This document shows positions 26,092 through 34,917 of a DNA stretch of 64,000 bases, piece after piece (position 1 is the stretch's first letter; every line of letters begins with the position of its first letter). Position numbers and translations under genes: made by a program. Under the pieces are notes generated by a model. The model ran no database searches. It was not told where the DNA came from and worked only from the letters and a program-made list of their open reading frames with translations. Source of the stretch: Bog-756 sp963725395 (GTDB taxonomy: Bacteria > Actinomycetota > Acidimicrobiia > Acidimicrobiales > RAAP-2); NCBI GenBank assembly GCA_963725395.1, contig CAVRYH010000013.1, positions 1 to 64,000 of the forward strand, in the 5' to 3' direction.

Positions 26092-26934
26092 CTATGCCGA
26101 AACGACATCACGGACGAAATCAGACCACACGCCCACCCATTGATCCCAGACTGCCGGAGGATAGTCGTGGCCCATCCCCTCGACTTCCACGTAGCGTGCC
26201 CCGGGGATCACCTCGGCCGTGTGTCGTCCGCCGCTCGGATCGATGAGAGTGTCCAGGCTTCCGTGAATTACGAGCACTGGCAGGCTCACCATCTTCAGCT
26301 GCTCGTCGCGCGACCCGTCGGCCAGCGCAGCCTTCATCTGCCTGCCGACCCCTGATGGACAGAAGCACCTGTCGAAGGCGATGCCTGCTCGGGTCCGAAT
26401 GGCGTCGTCGTCGAGCCATTCCGGCTTTGATCCATACACATGTTGTGCCGCCAGGTGACGCTCAATGTTGTCCGCACGAGAAGCCGGAGGTGGAGTAAGC
26501 AGGAACTCCAACGCAGCTTGCGAGCTATCGCCGTAGCCCGGCTCTCCCGTGCGCGACATCACCGACGTGACCGAGAGCAGCCGATCGGGGTGATCGATCG
26601 CCAGACGTTGGACGATCATTCCCCCCAGGGAACATCCCATCACATGGGCTTTGATGACATTCAGCTCATCTAAGACGGCGACAGCGTCATCGGCCATCTC
26701 TGACAATGAGTAGCCACCACCGTCCATCTTTGAAGACAGTCCGACGTCGCGATTGTCGAATCGGGCGACCCGGAAGCCCTCACGGCTGAACTGCCGACAC
26801 CAGTCGATGGGGTAGTTGATGCACTGTGAACCGAGCCCGTTCACGAGCAGGAGGGCCGGTTGATCGGGATCGCCAAGCGATTCGAAGTAGATCTCGACCT
26901 CGCCGTTTCGGGCCGTACCCGGTTGGAAGTTCAT
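26092..26934 (-). CDS. Alpha/beta hydrolase
   Basis: The 280-residue protein has the oxyanion turn LLLVNGLGSQ, nucleophile elbow VMGCSLGGM with Ser102, acid residue in VIHGSLDTLIDPSGG and a catalytic His in EGMGHDYPP. RVARFDNRDVGLSSK is found in a large group of uncharacterised esterase-like hydrolases (aclacinomycin methylesterase-like). The start ATG 26934 has the -10 box TACGCT 7 bases upstream on the minus strand. It is divergent from the zinc dehydrogenase gene. Confidence 0.88.
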   Translation of the reverse strand: MNFQPGTARNGEVEIYFESLGDPDQPALLLVNGLGSQCINYPIDWCRQFSREGFRVARFDNRDVGLSSKMDGGGYSLSEMADDAVAVLDELNVIKAHVMGCSLGGMIVQRLAIDHPDRLLSVTSVMSRTGEPGYGDSSQAALEFLLTPPPASRADNIERHLAAQHVYGSKPEWLDDDAIRTRAGIAFDRCFCPSGVGRQMKAALADGSRDEQLKMVSLPVLVIHGSLDTLIDPSGGRHTAEVIPGARYVEVEGMGHDYPPAVWDQWVGVWSDFVRDVVSA

Positions 26935-26941
26935 GGGCGGG

Positions 26942-26947
26942 AGCGTA
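26942..26947 (-). promoter_or_regulatory. -10 box TACGCT of a leaderless gene
   Basis: On the minus strand TACGCT lies 7 bases before ATG 26934. Confidence 0.6.
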
Positions 26948-27023
26948 GTGCTGACGATTGTTGCGGTGCCGACTCTGCCAGGCCGGTTGATTCCCGGGCC
27001 GGGGGGACGGGCCGGCGGAGCCC

Positions 27024-27029
27024 TACGAT
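27024..27029 (+). promoter_or_regulatory. -10 box TACGAT of a leaderless gene
   Basis: TACGAT lies 6 bases before ATG 27036 and argues for this ATG rather than GTG 27030. Confidence 0.65.
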
Positions 27030-27035
27030 GTGGCC

Positions 27036-28286
27036 ATGCGAGCGCTCATGTACGGGGTGGAGCCGGAGGTCCAGTCCATCGGCGAGACGGGCAACCGCTT
27101 GTTGCGGATGCTCGCTCGGACGCCGACGCGGCTCATCGATATCGACGAGCCCGGGTTCCTCCGCCCGGACTGGGTGGTGACCAGGCCGAGACTGGTGGGT
27201 ATCTGCGGTTCGGAATCCAAGGCGGTGTTCTTGGACTACGCCAGCCTGATCGACCCGGCAAGCGCATCAGGCATGCAGCAGAATCCGATGAAGAATTTTG
27301 TTTCCATGCCCCACGTGATGGGCCACGAGGTCATCGCCGACGTGGTTGCCGTCGGCCCCGAGGCGGAGGGGCTCGAGCCGGGGGACCGGGTCGCCCTCAA
27401 TCCGTGGCTCACGTGCGTGACCCGAGGAGTGTCGCCCGTCTGCCCGGCGTGCGAAGCTGGTGACCTGAGTCAGTGCCACTCGTTCGCGAAGGGTTCGTTC
27501 GCGCCGGGCATCCACATCGGCATGTGCACCGACGTCAGTGGAGGATTCGCCGACCTCATGCCGGCGCACGACTCGATGCTCTTCAAGGTGCCGGACACCC
27601 TGAGTGACGAGCAGGTCGTCGTCGCCGACCCATTCGCGGTGTCACTCCATGGTGTCACCCGCCATCCGCCGCACCCGGGCAGCAAGGTGCTCGTCTACGG
27701 CGCCGGCACGCTCGGCCAGTGCGCCGTCGCCATCCTGCAGGCGTTGCACCCGACGGTCGAGGTGATGGTGGTCGCCCGGTTCGATGCGCAACGCCAGCTG
27801 GCCGAGACCTTCGGCGCATCGACCGTACGCCACGAGCCGCGACTTGAGCTCATCGAACGGGTCGCGGACTGGTCGGGCGGCGTGCTGCAGCCGGCTGACG
27901 GGCTCCCCATGGCGTTTCCGGGCGGCATCGACGTGGTCTACGACACCATCGGGGCAGCCGAGACGTTGGAGGTCGGCTGCCGCGTGTTGCGTGCCCGCGG
28001 GACCCTCGTGAAGTTGGGCATGCACGGAGCCGCCAAGTGGGACGACACACCGGTTTACTCGAAGGAGATAATCTACACGGGTTCCAATGCCTTCGGGATA
28101 GAGGAGGTCGAGGGCGTGCGTCAGCACGGCATCGCCCACTTTCTGGACATGGTCGGATCCGGCCGGATCGACCTGACCCCGATGCTCACCCACACGTTCC
28201 GCCTTGAGGAGTGGCGTGACGCCTTCACGGTGCTGGCCGACCAGGAGACGTCAGGGGCCATCAAGGTTGCGATCGACAGCCGTTAG
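27036..28286 (+). CDS. Zinc-dependent medium-chain alcohol dehydrogenase family protein
   Basis: The 416-residue protein has a GroES-like catalytic domain with LVGICGSESK (catalytic zinc Cys), MGHEVIADVVAVGPEAEGLE (His-Glu) and a structural zinc lobe around CPACEAGDLSQC, then a Rossmann fold KVLVYGAGTLGQCAVAILQA and YDTIGAAETLEVG. It is longer than classic members, with an insert around LDYASLIDPASASGMQQNPM. A dehydrogenase of similar family lies convergent just downstream. Substrate unknown. Confidence 0.88.
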   Translation: MRALMYGVEPEVQSIGETGNRLLRMLARTPTRLIDIDEPGFLRPDWVVTRPRLVGICGSESKAVFLDYASLIDPASASGMQQNPMKNFVSMPHVMGHEVIADVVAVGPEAEGLEPGDRVALNPWLTCVTRGVSPVCPACEAGDLSQCHSFAKGSFAPGIHIGMCTDVSGGFADLMPAHDSMLFKVPDTLSDEQVVVADPFAVSLHGVTRHPPHPGSKVLVYGAGTLGQCAVAILQALHPTVEVMVVARFDAQRQLAETFGASTVRHEPRLELIERVADWSGGVLQPADGLPMAFPGGIDVVYDTIGAAETLEVGCRVLRARGTLVKLGMHGAAKWDDTPVYSKEIIYTGSNAFGIEEVEGVRQHGIAHFLDMVGSGRIDLTPMLTHTFRLEEWRDAFTVLADQETSGAIKVAIDSR

Positions 28287-28332
28287 ACACCCCATGGTTG
28301 CGGGCCGCGGACGCCGGGCCGATCTTCGGGAA

Positions 28333-29517
28333 TCAACCGTTCGGTCGGAAGACCACCTTCACCGCGTGGCTGATGTTCTTGTCGAGCCCGGCCTGGACTG
28401 CCTCCCGGTACCCCTCGAGGGGAAACTCGTGTGTGATCAGCATCTCGGGCGGGAACGCCCGGCGTGCCAGCACCGCGAGGGCGGCATCGATCGAGTGGTC
28501 GAGGCCCTCGGGTGCGCGACCGATGACCGACGAAGGGTTCGACCCATGGTCGATGGAACCGACCACCACGAGCTGTTTGTACCAGATCGGGGTCATGTCG
28601 ACCGAGGCGATTCCCACCGCACCTAGGGTGAGCACGGTTCCCCGATGATCAGCGGCCCGCAGCGCGTCGGTCACTGCGTCCGGGCCGCCGGCAGCCTCGA
28701 TGACGTAGGCGAAGCCCCCCATGAGCATCCGGTCGTCACCGTCGCCGACGGCCTGTCCCCCGGTCAAGGCAGCCAGCTCCTCGAACGCCGCAGCGCCCGA
28801 GCCCATCACGACGTTGGTGGCCCCACAGGCGCGTGCAGCTTCAGCCTGATGGGGGTACCGCAATAGAACCGTCACCGGGTTGTCCGGGAAGTACGCCCGA
28901 GCAGCCAGGAGGGCGGTGAGGCCGATGATGCCGCCCCCGACGATGAGGATCGGGGCTCCCTCGTCCGGCGGCCGGTGAGCGAGGCCGTGCATAGCGATCG
29001 ATATCGGCTCATGGAGGCCGGCCACCTTCTCGGGCACACCGTCGGGGATCGGATGAAGCATGGACCGATGCCCCAGTGCCTGTTCGGCCCATCCCGCCCC
29101 GAGCCCCCGCGTGTACCCGAGGGCCCGCCCCCCGGTCATCGTGTGACTGTCGAAGCGGAGACAGCTCGACGCCCATCCCCTGGCACAGTTGGCACACGGT
29201 GGATCGATGCCCCGCGGCAGACAGGGGATGATCGGGTCGATCGCCACCCGCGTGCCGACGCTGAAAGGGCAGTCCTCGCCGGTTTCGATAATCGTCCCCG
29301 CGATCTCGTGGCCCAGTTCGAAGGGAAAGTCGGCGATCCCCCGCAGGGTCGGTGAGCCATCCACGACCGGGGCGAACAGATGGAGGTCGCTGCCACAGAT
29401 GCCCCCGACGCCGACCGCCACCCGGGCCCATTCGCCGGTGGGAAATGCGGGTTCGTCCACGTCCACCAACGACGCGGGAAAATTGGGATCAGCGAAGTCG
29501 TAGCGAATGGCCTTCAT
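28333..29517 (-). CDS. Zinc-dependent medium-chain alcohol dehydrogenase family protein
   Basis: The 394-residue protein contains GVGGICGSDLHLFAP (catalytic zinc Cys), FELGHEIAGTIIETGEDCPF, a structural zinc site around PPCANCARGWASSCLRF and a nucleotide fold APILIVGGGIIGLTALLAAR. Gene order is tail to tail with the preceding dehydrogenase, 46 bases apart. It differs from it in sequence enough that a simple recent duplication is excluded. ATG 29517 starts the conserved MKAIRYDF strand; an upstream extension of the frame shows no similarity. Confidence 0.88.
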   Translation of the reverse strand: MKAIRYDFADPNFPASLVDVDEPAFPTGEWARVAVGVGGICGSDLHLFAPVVDGSPTLRGIADFPFELGHEIAGTIIETGEDCPFSVGTRVAIDPIIPCLPRGIDPPCANCARGWASSCLRFDSHTMTGGRALGYTRGLGAGWAEQALGHRSMLHPIPDGVPEKVAGLHEPISIAMHGLAHRPPDEGAPILIVGGGIIGLTALLAARAYFPDNPVTVLLRYPHQAEAARACGATNVVMGSGAAAFEELAALTGGQAVGDGDDRMLMGGFAYVIEAAGGPDAVTDALRAADHRGTVLTLGAVGIASVDMTPIWYKQLVVVGSIDHGSNPSSVIGRAPEGLDHSIDAALAVLARRAFPPEMLITHEFPLEGYREAVQAGLDKNISHAVKVVFRPNG

Positions 29518-29581
29518 CACCTGGATTCTGTCGCATGGCGCGCCCAGTTTCAGCCGCCGATAATGCCGGCTTGTCTGTCCT

Positions 29582-30088
29582 CTACCGCTTGATCTCGACG
29601 AGGAGTACCCACGCGTTGATCGACGCCGATACGAATGCAAGCAGGACTCCAGCGAGTACCCAGTAGAAGCCCCCTCCCGCGCCTGAGGCCAAGCTCACAC
29701 CTCCCACAATCAAGGCGATGCTCGGGAGCAATAAAGTGGCCAGATGTTCCATCTGCCAAGACGTTGGTTCATCGGGCGTCTGCTTTCCGTGGGACACCCA
29801 AATGGCCTGTACTGACACGATGGCGCCAGCGGCAGCGATCTCGACACCGAGGACACGATCACCTTGGCCCGGTGCTAGTGCGAACCCAGAAACGACTAGA
29901 CCACTTACCAAGATCCCGAGGGTTCCAGCCGCTCTGCCTGGTAGGCGAGGGAATTTCAGGATCTGGTCGAGGTTTATCGAGATCGCAACGAATAGCAGTC
30001 CGGTCAGAGCTGCTGCCGCTCCGATGGTGCCGATGAAGAAGTCGTGCCAAGCCAAGGCGTTGTAGGAAGCCACGGACAAGTGTGCCAT
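29582..30088 (-). CDS. Four-helix membrane protein of unknown function
   Basis: The 168-residue protein starts with YNALAWHDFFIGTIGAAAAL and TGLLFVAISINLDQIL, followed by a basic loop (KFPRLPGRAAGTL) and three more hydrophobic segments, the last GGFYWVLAGVLLAFVSASIN. The opening A-W-H-D-F-F pattern with GAAAALTGLLFVA is shared by a group of small actinobacterial membrane proteins without a known role. ATG 30088 is preferred because similarity begins there. Topology would leave both ends in the cytosol. Confidence 0.7.
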   Translation of the reverse strand: MAHLSVASYNALAWHDFFIGTIGAAAALTGLLFVAISINLDQILKFPRLPGRAAGTLGILVSGLVVSGFALAPGQGDRVLGVEIAAAGAIVSVQAIWVSHGKQTPDEPTSWQMEHLATLLLPSIALIVGGVSLASGAGGGFYWVLAGVLLAFVSASINAWVLLVEIKR

Positions 30089-30306
30089 CTCTCGAGGGCG
30101 ATCGGAGGTTGCCAAACGCCTCGGAGTGTCGTCGAGGTGCCGCTCGAAACCCACCAACACTCCGAGGAGGGCCTCGCCACTCCCTACCAGCCGTTGTGCT
30201 CTGCGCCACTACACCGATGTCCCAGCAGCTCTTGCCGGATACCGATCGGGCAGAACAGCTGGCGGGGGAGGCCCTGCAGATCGGGTGGACCCGACGACGT
30301 ATGTGA

Positions 30307-30714
30307 AGAGGATCGCTAGATTCTCGCCGGTCACCGGAGATCCTCGCCTCGGCCACCCTGGCCAACGACCGTGGCCTCTTCAGCTCCAAGCGTGCCGCTG
30401 CCGTCGAGGGCCCGGTGAGCCACTACCTCGGGGACCTCGCCACCGTTCTCGGGCGCTTCGACGAGGCGGATGCCTACTTCGCGAAGGCCGCGACGGTGAA
30501 CGACCGGATGGCAGCCAGATTCTTCGCCGCCAGAACAGACCTCAAGTGGGGGGAGTTGCTGGTCGAACGCAGGGCTCCGGGCGACACCGAGAAGGCTCGG
30601 CAGCTTCTCTCGATGGCGCATAGCTTGGCTGCGACCCAAGGGTACGGGACCGTGGAGCGGCGCGCTATGGCTGGCGTCCAAGACTTGGACTCCCGACTCC
30701 GCCCCCTGTTCTGA
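30307..30714 (+). pseudogene. C-terminal fragment of a large cyclase/AAA-ATPase regulator
   Basis: The frame runs PEILASATLANDRGLF, then VSHYLGDLATVLGRFDEADA, YFAKAATVNDRMAARFFAAR, TDLKWGELLVERRAPGDTEK and ends in a helical repeat with GYGTVERRAM. I recognise this as the usual C-terminus of large proteins made of a class III cyclase domain, an AAA ATPase and TPR-like helices. Only the last 130 residues remain; a stop at 30304-30306 closes the frame upstream and no ATPase motifs precede it. A start at GTG 30415 could give a 99-residue peptide, but a functional product is doubtful. Confidence 0.65.
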
Positions 30715-31009
30715 TCCGATCTTCATTGTCGTCGCTGATGGTGCTGCATTTGGGCAGTAGATGTTCATATTGGACGCACGACCCGATCGGTCGGCGGGGC
30801 ACTCTAGTGGCTCGCGCCACTTCGGGGTTGTTGGCCGTCTGTCGTTCTCGCCGTTGGCATTCGGGCAGGTGCCGCCCGAATGAAGTAGTTGCCCGGAGCG
30901 GCGCCTTCCCGGAAAGTAGGGTCTCAAGAACTTGGGCAAGACGCGAACGCGTGGCCGGACGACGGCGATGCGCCGGCAGCGGTCGTGGTGCTCGGTCGAA
31001 GGGGTGCCG
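30715..31009. other. Intergenic stretch, no gene seen
   Basis: About 295 bases between the cyclase fragment and the phospholipase D-like gene. No coding frame or structured RNA was recognised. Confidence 0.4.
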
Positions 31010-32449
31010 ATGAGCGATGCCACACGGGGTTTGGAGCGGCGGAAGGACTCGGAGTACGCGCCCAGCCGACCTCGCGCAACCAGATCGCGGCCAGCATGGC
31101 ATGGCAGCCGATGGGTCTGGATGGTTGCAGGCGTAGGGGTGCTCCTTTCCGCCTGCGCCGCTACCGGCCCGACCGTCGACGCCCGCCGAAGCCCGCTGGC
31201 GTCGCCTTCCCATCCGACCTCCCGCACCAGCGCGTCGTCCGAGACCACATTGACGACGGAGCCGACTCGATCCGCTGTTGGGGCCAGTTGGTCGCTCGTG
31301 ACGGAGCCCACTCAAGGGATGGGACCCATCTACTCACTGATGTCGAGCGCTCAGCACACCCTGGACATGACCATGTACGAACTCTCCGATCCCCAGGCAG
31401 TTGAGATCCTGGAGGCCGACGCCCACCGGGGGGTGATCGTGCGGGTGTTGCTTGATAGCGACTACGAGAGCTCCTACAACCGACCTGCCTTCACCTCGCT
31501 CAGCTCCAACGGGGTGCAGGTCCGCTGGGCCCCCGCTGGGACGATATTCCATCAGAAGACGATCACCGTCGACGATCGGACCTCGGTCATCATGACCCTC
31601 AACCTGACGAGCGCCCACTACCCGACGTCCCGCGATTTCGCCGTGATCACGACCGACGGACAGGATGTGGCCGCCATCGAGCAGGTCTTCAATGAGGACT
31701 GGAGCGGGTCCGGTCCGCCAGCAGCGGGCCCGGTCGGCCTCGACCTCGTCTGGTCCCCAGGCGGCCAGGGTCCAATCGTGTCGCTCATCGACTCTGCCCG
31801 GAGCTCCTTGGTCGTCGAGAACGAGGAAATGGACGACTCCGCCGTGATAGGCGCACTGGAGGCGGCGGCGCAGCGAGGGGTGAGCGTGGAGGTGGTCATG
31901 ACCTACTCGCCATCGTGGGTCGGCGCCTTCGGTCAGCTGGTCGACGCCGGCGTGAAGGTGAGCACCTACCCGAGTGACGGTTCACTCTACATCCACGCCA
32001 AGGTAGTTGTGGCGGACGGAGCGTCCTTGTTTCTCGGCAGCCAGAACTTCTCGATATCGAGCCTCGACTACAACCGGGAGCTTGGCATCATCACCAGCGA
32101 TCCCGCGCTCGCCGGAGCAGTCTCTCAGACGGTCAGCGCAGACTTCGCCGGAGCAACCCCGTTCCATGCCCCGGCGACCACGACCACCACTGCCAGCCCG
32201 CCGACGACGAGCGGAGGACCGTCATGCAGCGCCACCGCTGCATCCGCCAACGACGGATACCCCGAGGATTACGACGTCCAGGTCACCTCCAATCAGCCGG
32301 ACAAAGAGGCGACGGCGTCAGACGCCAACGACACTTGGAGCGAGTACACGAACGGGTCCGGGTCGGCGGTGATCCTCCTGTACCACACGAGCGTGGGCGA
32401 GGTGATCACGGTGACCGTCGGCGGCGCCCAATGCTCGACCAACGCATAG
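31010..32449 (+). CDS. Phospholipase D-like lipoprotein with two HKD motifs
   Basis: The 479-residue protein has a basic lead of about 40 residues, a hydrophobic core and lipobox VGVLLSACAATG, so it should be anchored on the outer face of the membrane by a lipidated Cys. Two phospholipase D half-domains follow: the first with FHQKTITVDD, the second with IHAKVVVADG, each satisfying H-x-K-x4-D, and each followed by the Asn of NLTS or QNFS. After a Thr/Pro-rich linker (near residue 390) comes a domain of about 70 residues enclosed by two Cys residues (SCSATA and AQCSTNA). The substrate could be a phospholipid or a nucleic acid; the single-chain two-HKD form fits the phospholipase/nuclease superfamily. 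ATG 31010 is the best start though the lead is unusually long. Confidence 0.8.
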   Translation: MSDATRGLERRKDSEYAPSRPRATRSRPAWHGSRWVWMVAGVGVLLSACAATGPTVDARRSPLASPSHPTSRTSASSETTLTTEPTRSAVGASWSLVTEPTQGMGPIYSLMSSAQHTLDMTMYELSDPQAVEILEADAHRGVIVRVLLDSDYESSYNRPAFTSLSSNGVQVRWAPAGTIFHQKTITVDDRTSVIMTLNLTSAHYPTSRDFAVITTDGQDVAAIEQVFNEDWSGSGPPAAGPVGLDLVWSPGGQGPIVSLIDSARSSLVVENEEMDDSAVIGALEAAAQRGVSVEVVMTYSPSWVGAFGQLVDAGVKVSTYPSDGSLYIHAKVVVADGASLFLGSQNFSISSLDYNRELGIITSDPALAGAVSQTVSADFAGATPFHAPATTTTTASPPTTSGGPSCSATAASANDGYPEDYDVQVTSNQPDKEATASDANDTWSEYTNGSGSAVILLYHTSVGEVITVTVGGAQCSTNA

Positions 32450-33154
32450 GTCCTCGGGTTCATCCGACCCGACCAGGTTCCTCCCAAGGCATTCTCCTCC
32501 CGGTAGCATTCCGGTGAGTGGTTTCCCCGCCCCACAGGCTGAGGATTCTGCCCGACGGCCTCAGCCAGTAGGACTGAGAACGATCCTCAGCGGCTGCCGA
32601 ACACGGTTCCGGGGGGTCCCGTTGCTGTGTGGAGTCATTCAGTACAGCGGACAGTCCTACGCCCCGCTCCCATCGTGTAATCGCGACAACATCTCGGGCC
32701 AGGGGTCGGCGCGCAGGTCTACTCGAATGCAGCCGGCCCCCCGGTGACCTCCCGGGAACGATCATTGTCCGGAACAGCCACTACCTCACCACCAACACCA
32801 CCGCCCAAACCGACAACAGCCCTCTCGGCTCCGGCTACTACAGCATCTCCCCGCCGACCAACTCCTAGGTGGTCGGGACAACGCAGGGGGCGATCCCAGG
32901 GGAGGTACGGGCCCGAGTCCCACCGCGAGGGATGCCGGTGTCTCAGCCAACACGGCTAGGGACGTGCCACGCGTAGAACCCCTCAGCTTTATGAGCTGAG
33001 GTACGGGCCCTCGTCGTCAGCTGTACCGGCCTGGGACACCTCGCGCATCGGCGGATGCCTCAAGTTGGGGTGCTGCGGCGTCGATGGCGCGGGGTTGGAG
33101 ATGACACCGGCGGCGTCAGCTGAGGTGGACTCTCCGGCGCGAGAGGAGGGCCCG
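32450..33154. other. Gene-poor stretch with possible IS200/IS605 end fragments
   Basis: No intact gene is visible in about 700 bases. On the minus strand near 32510-32555 the sequence GGGCAGAATCCTCAGCCTG followed by GGGGCGGGGA resembles the right-end hairpin of IS200/IS605 elements. On the plus strand, 32974-33001 reads GTAGAACCCCTCAGC and then a perfect hairpin. A short frame ending at 32868 has no known similarity. These may be end scraps of TnpB-type transposons, with all coding sequence lost. Confidence 0.35.
32981..33001. terminator. Perfect 8-bp hairpin CCTCAGCT-TTATG-AGCTGAGG
   Basis: A stem of eight pairs with a five-base loop and no T tract. It may be a transcription terminator or the end hairpin of a lost IS605-type element, since it is preceded by GTAGAACC, common at such ends. 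Confidence 0.4.
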
Positions 33155-33241
33155 ATGGCCTTCGAGCTGGATCTGGTGCGCACGGCGGCCGGCACGAGCC
33201 ACCCAAATGCGATCCGAGCCGCAACGAGGAAGCACCCTTGA
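33155..33241 (+). CDS. Possible 28-residue leader peptide coupled to the MFS gene
   Basis: ATG 33155 follows a strong GAGGAGGG ribosome site and opens a short frame MAFELDLVRTAAGTSHPNAI then RAATRKHP. Its TGA (33239-33241) overlaps the TTG start of the exporter gene (TTGA), so translation of the short frame would deliver ribosomes to the weaker TTG start. Codons are G/C-rich in the third position. It may be a regulatory leader or a chance frame. Confidence 0.4.
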   Translation: MAFELDLVRTAAGTSHPNAIRAATRKHP

Positions 33242-34836
33242 GCACCGCCGTCCACCCCACGACCGAGGTCGCGGTGCCGTTCCCGGCGCCCACCGTCAAG
33301 CAGGTCTCCAAGCTGGTGGTCCCGTTCCTCGGCCTCCTCGGCGCCGTGCAGGGCTCATGCCCGAACATCGCCTCGACGGCGCTGGTTGGTGCCAGCCGGT
33401 CGCTCCACATGGCCGGGAGCACCCAGGCCCTGGCGGCCAGCGTCCAGACCCTGGCCATCGCCGCCACCGTGATCTCGACGGGCCTCCTCGCCGATCGCCT
33501 GGGTCGGCGCAATGTCTTGATGGTGGCCCTGATCGTCGGGGCGATCGGCAACCTGGCGGTGGTGGCCGCACCGGCGCCGGTCTTCTACATGCTGGGAATG
33601 GCGATCACTGGCATCGGGCTCGGCGCCGTCTACTGCGCCGCGTTCGGCTACATGGACGCGGTCGTGCCCAAGGAACGGATGGCGGGCGCCATGGGCGTGT
33701 TCACGGCCGTGGTCATGGCGGGCACCGTGGTGCTCACGTTCATCGGTGGCAATCTGGCGAGCGCCCACTGGCGGATGGCATTCCTGCTGATCCCGGCCGT
33801 GTGTTTGGTATGCCTGGCCGTCACCCCGGTGCTCCTGCCCCGGGTCGACCGGATCACGGGCAACAAATTGGACCTGCCGGGCCAGGCCTTCCTCATGGTC
33901 GGCGTCATCCTCGTCCTCTACTCGGCCAGCCAGTTCGCCCACAGCCTGACCAGCCCCAAGACCCTCGTGCCGCTGGTGCTCGGCGCCCTGCTGCTCGGGG
34001 CGTTCTTCGTCTGGGAGTCCCGGTACGAGGGCCACTTCTATCCGGTGGGGATCTTCCGCTCGCCCGTCTTCCTGGCCGCCCTGTGTGCCGGGTTCATTTA
34101 CACTTTCGGCACCGCCGTGGCGTTCCTGCAGGTGACCAACTTGTGGCAGTACGTAAACGGGCTGGCGACCGCCAAGGTCGCCGTCTGGCAGTTGCCGCTG
34201 CTGGTCGCCGGCATCGTGGCTGGCCTTGTGACCGGCCGGCTCATGACCAAGGGGCTGACCAGCCGGACCGCCATCCTGGTTGGCGGCATCGTCTCCACCG
34301 CGGGGTTCGTACTGCTGGCGACAGCCCACGGCTCCACCAGTCTCGTGGGCTTCCTTCCCGGCCTGGTCCTGACCGGTGCGGGCGTGGTCATCGCCGCTGT
34401 GCCGTTCGGCAGCCTCATCCTGGCCGAGGCACCCGCCCGGTACCTTGGCCCGGTATCGAGCTCGCGTACCACGTTCGGTCAGTTCTTCTACACGATCGGC
34501 TTCTCGATCTCGGCCGTCGTGATCGACCGGCTCACCGTTGGGGGTGTCGTCCACCGGATGGAGAACGCCGGCGTGCCGGCCAACCAGCTCTCGACCGGCC
34601 TCGACGCTGTCAACGTGTACGCGTCGAAGGGAACGGCGCCGGCCACCTCGGCGGGCAAGGATGCCCTCAAGGACGCCGTCGTCTCGTACGGGCACGCCTT
34701 CAGCACCATGTTCTTCATCGCGGGCGGCCTGACCCTCGTCGTCGGGATCGTCGCTTTCGTGCTGCTGTCCGGGATCGAGGGCTCTTCGCACCTCGACGCT
34801 GGGCCCGAGTCGGCCGACGTCGCCACGGCGAGCTGA
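33238..34836 (+). CDS. MFS transporter, 14-segment type
   Basis: The 532-residue protein has about 14 hydrophobic segments. STGLLADRLGRRNVLMVALI is the MFS motif A after segment two, and LASAHWRMAFLLIPAV and LVPLVLGALLLGAFFVWESR are DHA2-like. The first segment has KLVVPFLGLLGAVQGSCPNI instead of the usual LDTTIVNVALP, so it is a divergent branch. Start TTG 33238 has CGAGGAAG 8 bases upstream and overlaps the stop of a short leader frame. The linear amide hydrolase gene follows 81 bases downstream and may be co-transcribed, which would suggest import or export of an amide-type compound. Confidence 0.85.
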   Translation: MSTAVHPTTEVAVPFPAPTVKQVSKLVVPFLGLLGAVQGSCPNIASTALVGASRSLHMAGSTQALAASVQTLAIAATVISTGLLADRLGRRNVLMVALIVGAIGNLAVVAAPAPVFYMLGMAITGIGLGAVYCAAFGYMDAVVPKERMAGAMGVFTAVVMAGTVVLTFIGGNLASAHWRMAFLLIPAVCLVCLAVTPVLLPRVDRITGNKLDLPGQAFLMVGVILVLYSASQFAHSLTSPKTLVPLVLGALLLGAFFVWESRYEGHFYPVGIFRSPVFLAALCAGFIYTFGTAVAFLQVTNLWQYVNGLATAKVAVWQLPLLVAGIVAGLVTGRLMTKGLTSRTAILVGGIVSTAGFVLLATAHGSTSLVGFLPGLVLTGAGVVIAAVPFGSLILAEAPARYLGPVSSSRTTFGQFFYTIGFSISAVVIDRLTVGGVVHRMENAGVPANQLSTGLDAVNVYASKGTAPATSAGKDALKDAVVSYGHAFSTMFFIAGGLTLVVGIVAFVLLSGIEGSSHLDAGPESADVATAS

Positions 34837-34917
34837 CGCGCACGCCACCAAGATCGAACCAGGGAAACCGGGGTCAGCGCCCTCGGGCCCGCGAGCAATG
34901 AATGCAGGGAGAGACAC

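Noticed and set aside
30120..30306. Possible further upstream parts of the cyclase/AAA fragment
   Set aside because: A short DRAEQLAGEAL-like stretch is suggestive, but it is in another frame, lies at the wrong distance and is too short to support.
33207..34901. Alternate long plus-strand frame over the MFS gene
   Set aside because: Gly/Arg/Pro-rich shadow; the TTG-started frame has 14 clear membrane segments.
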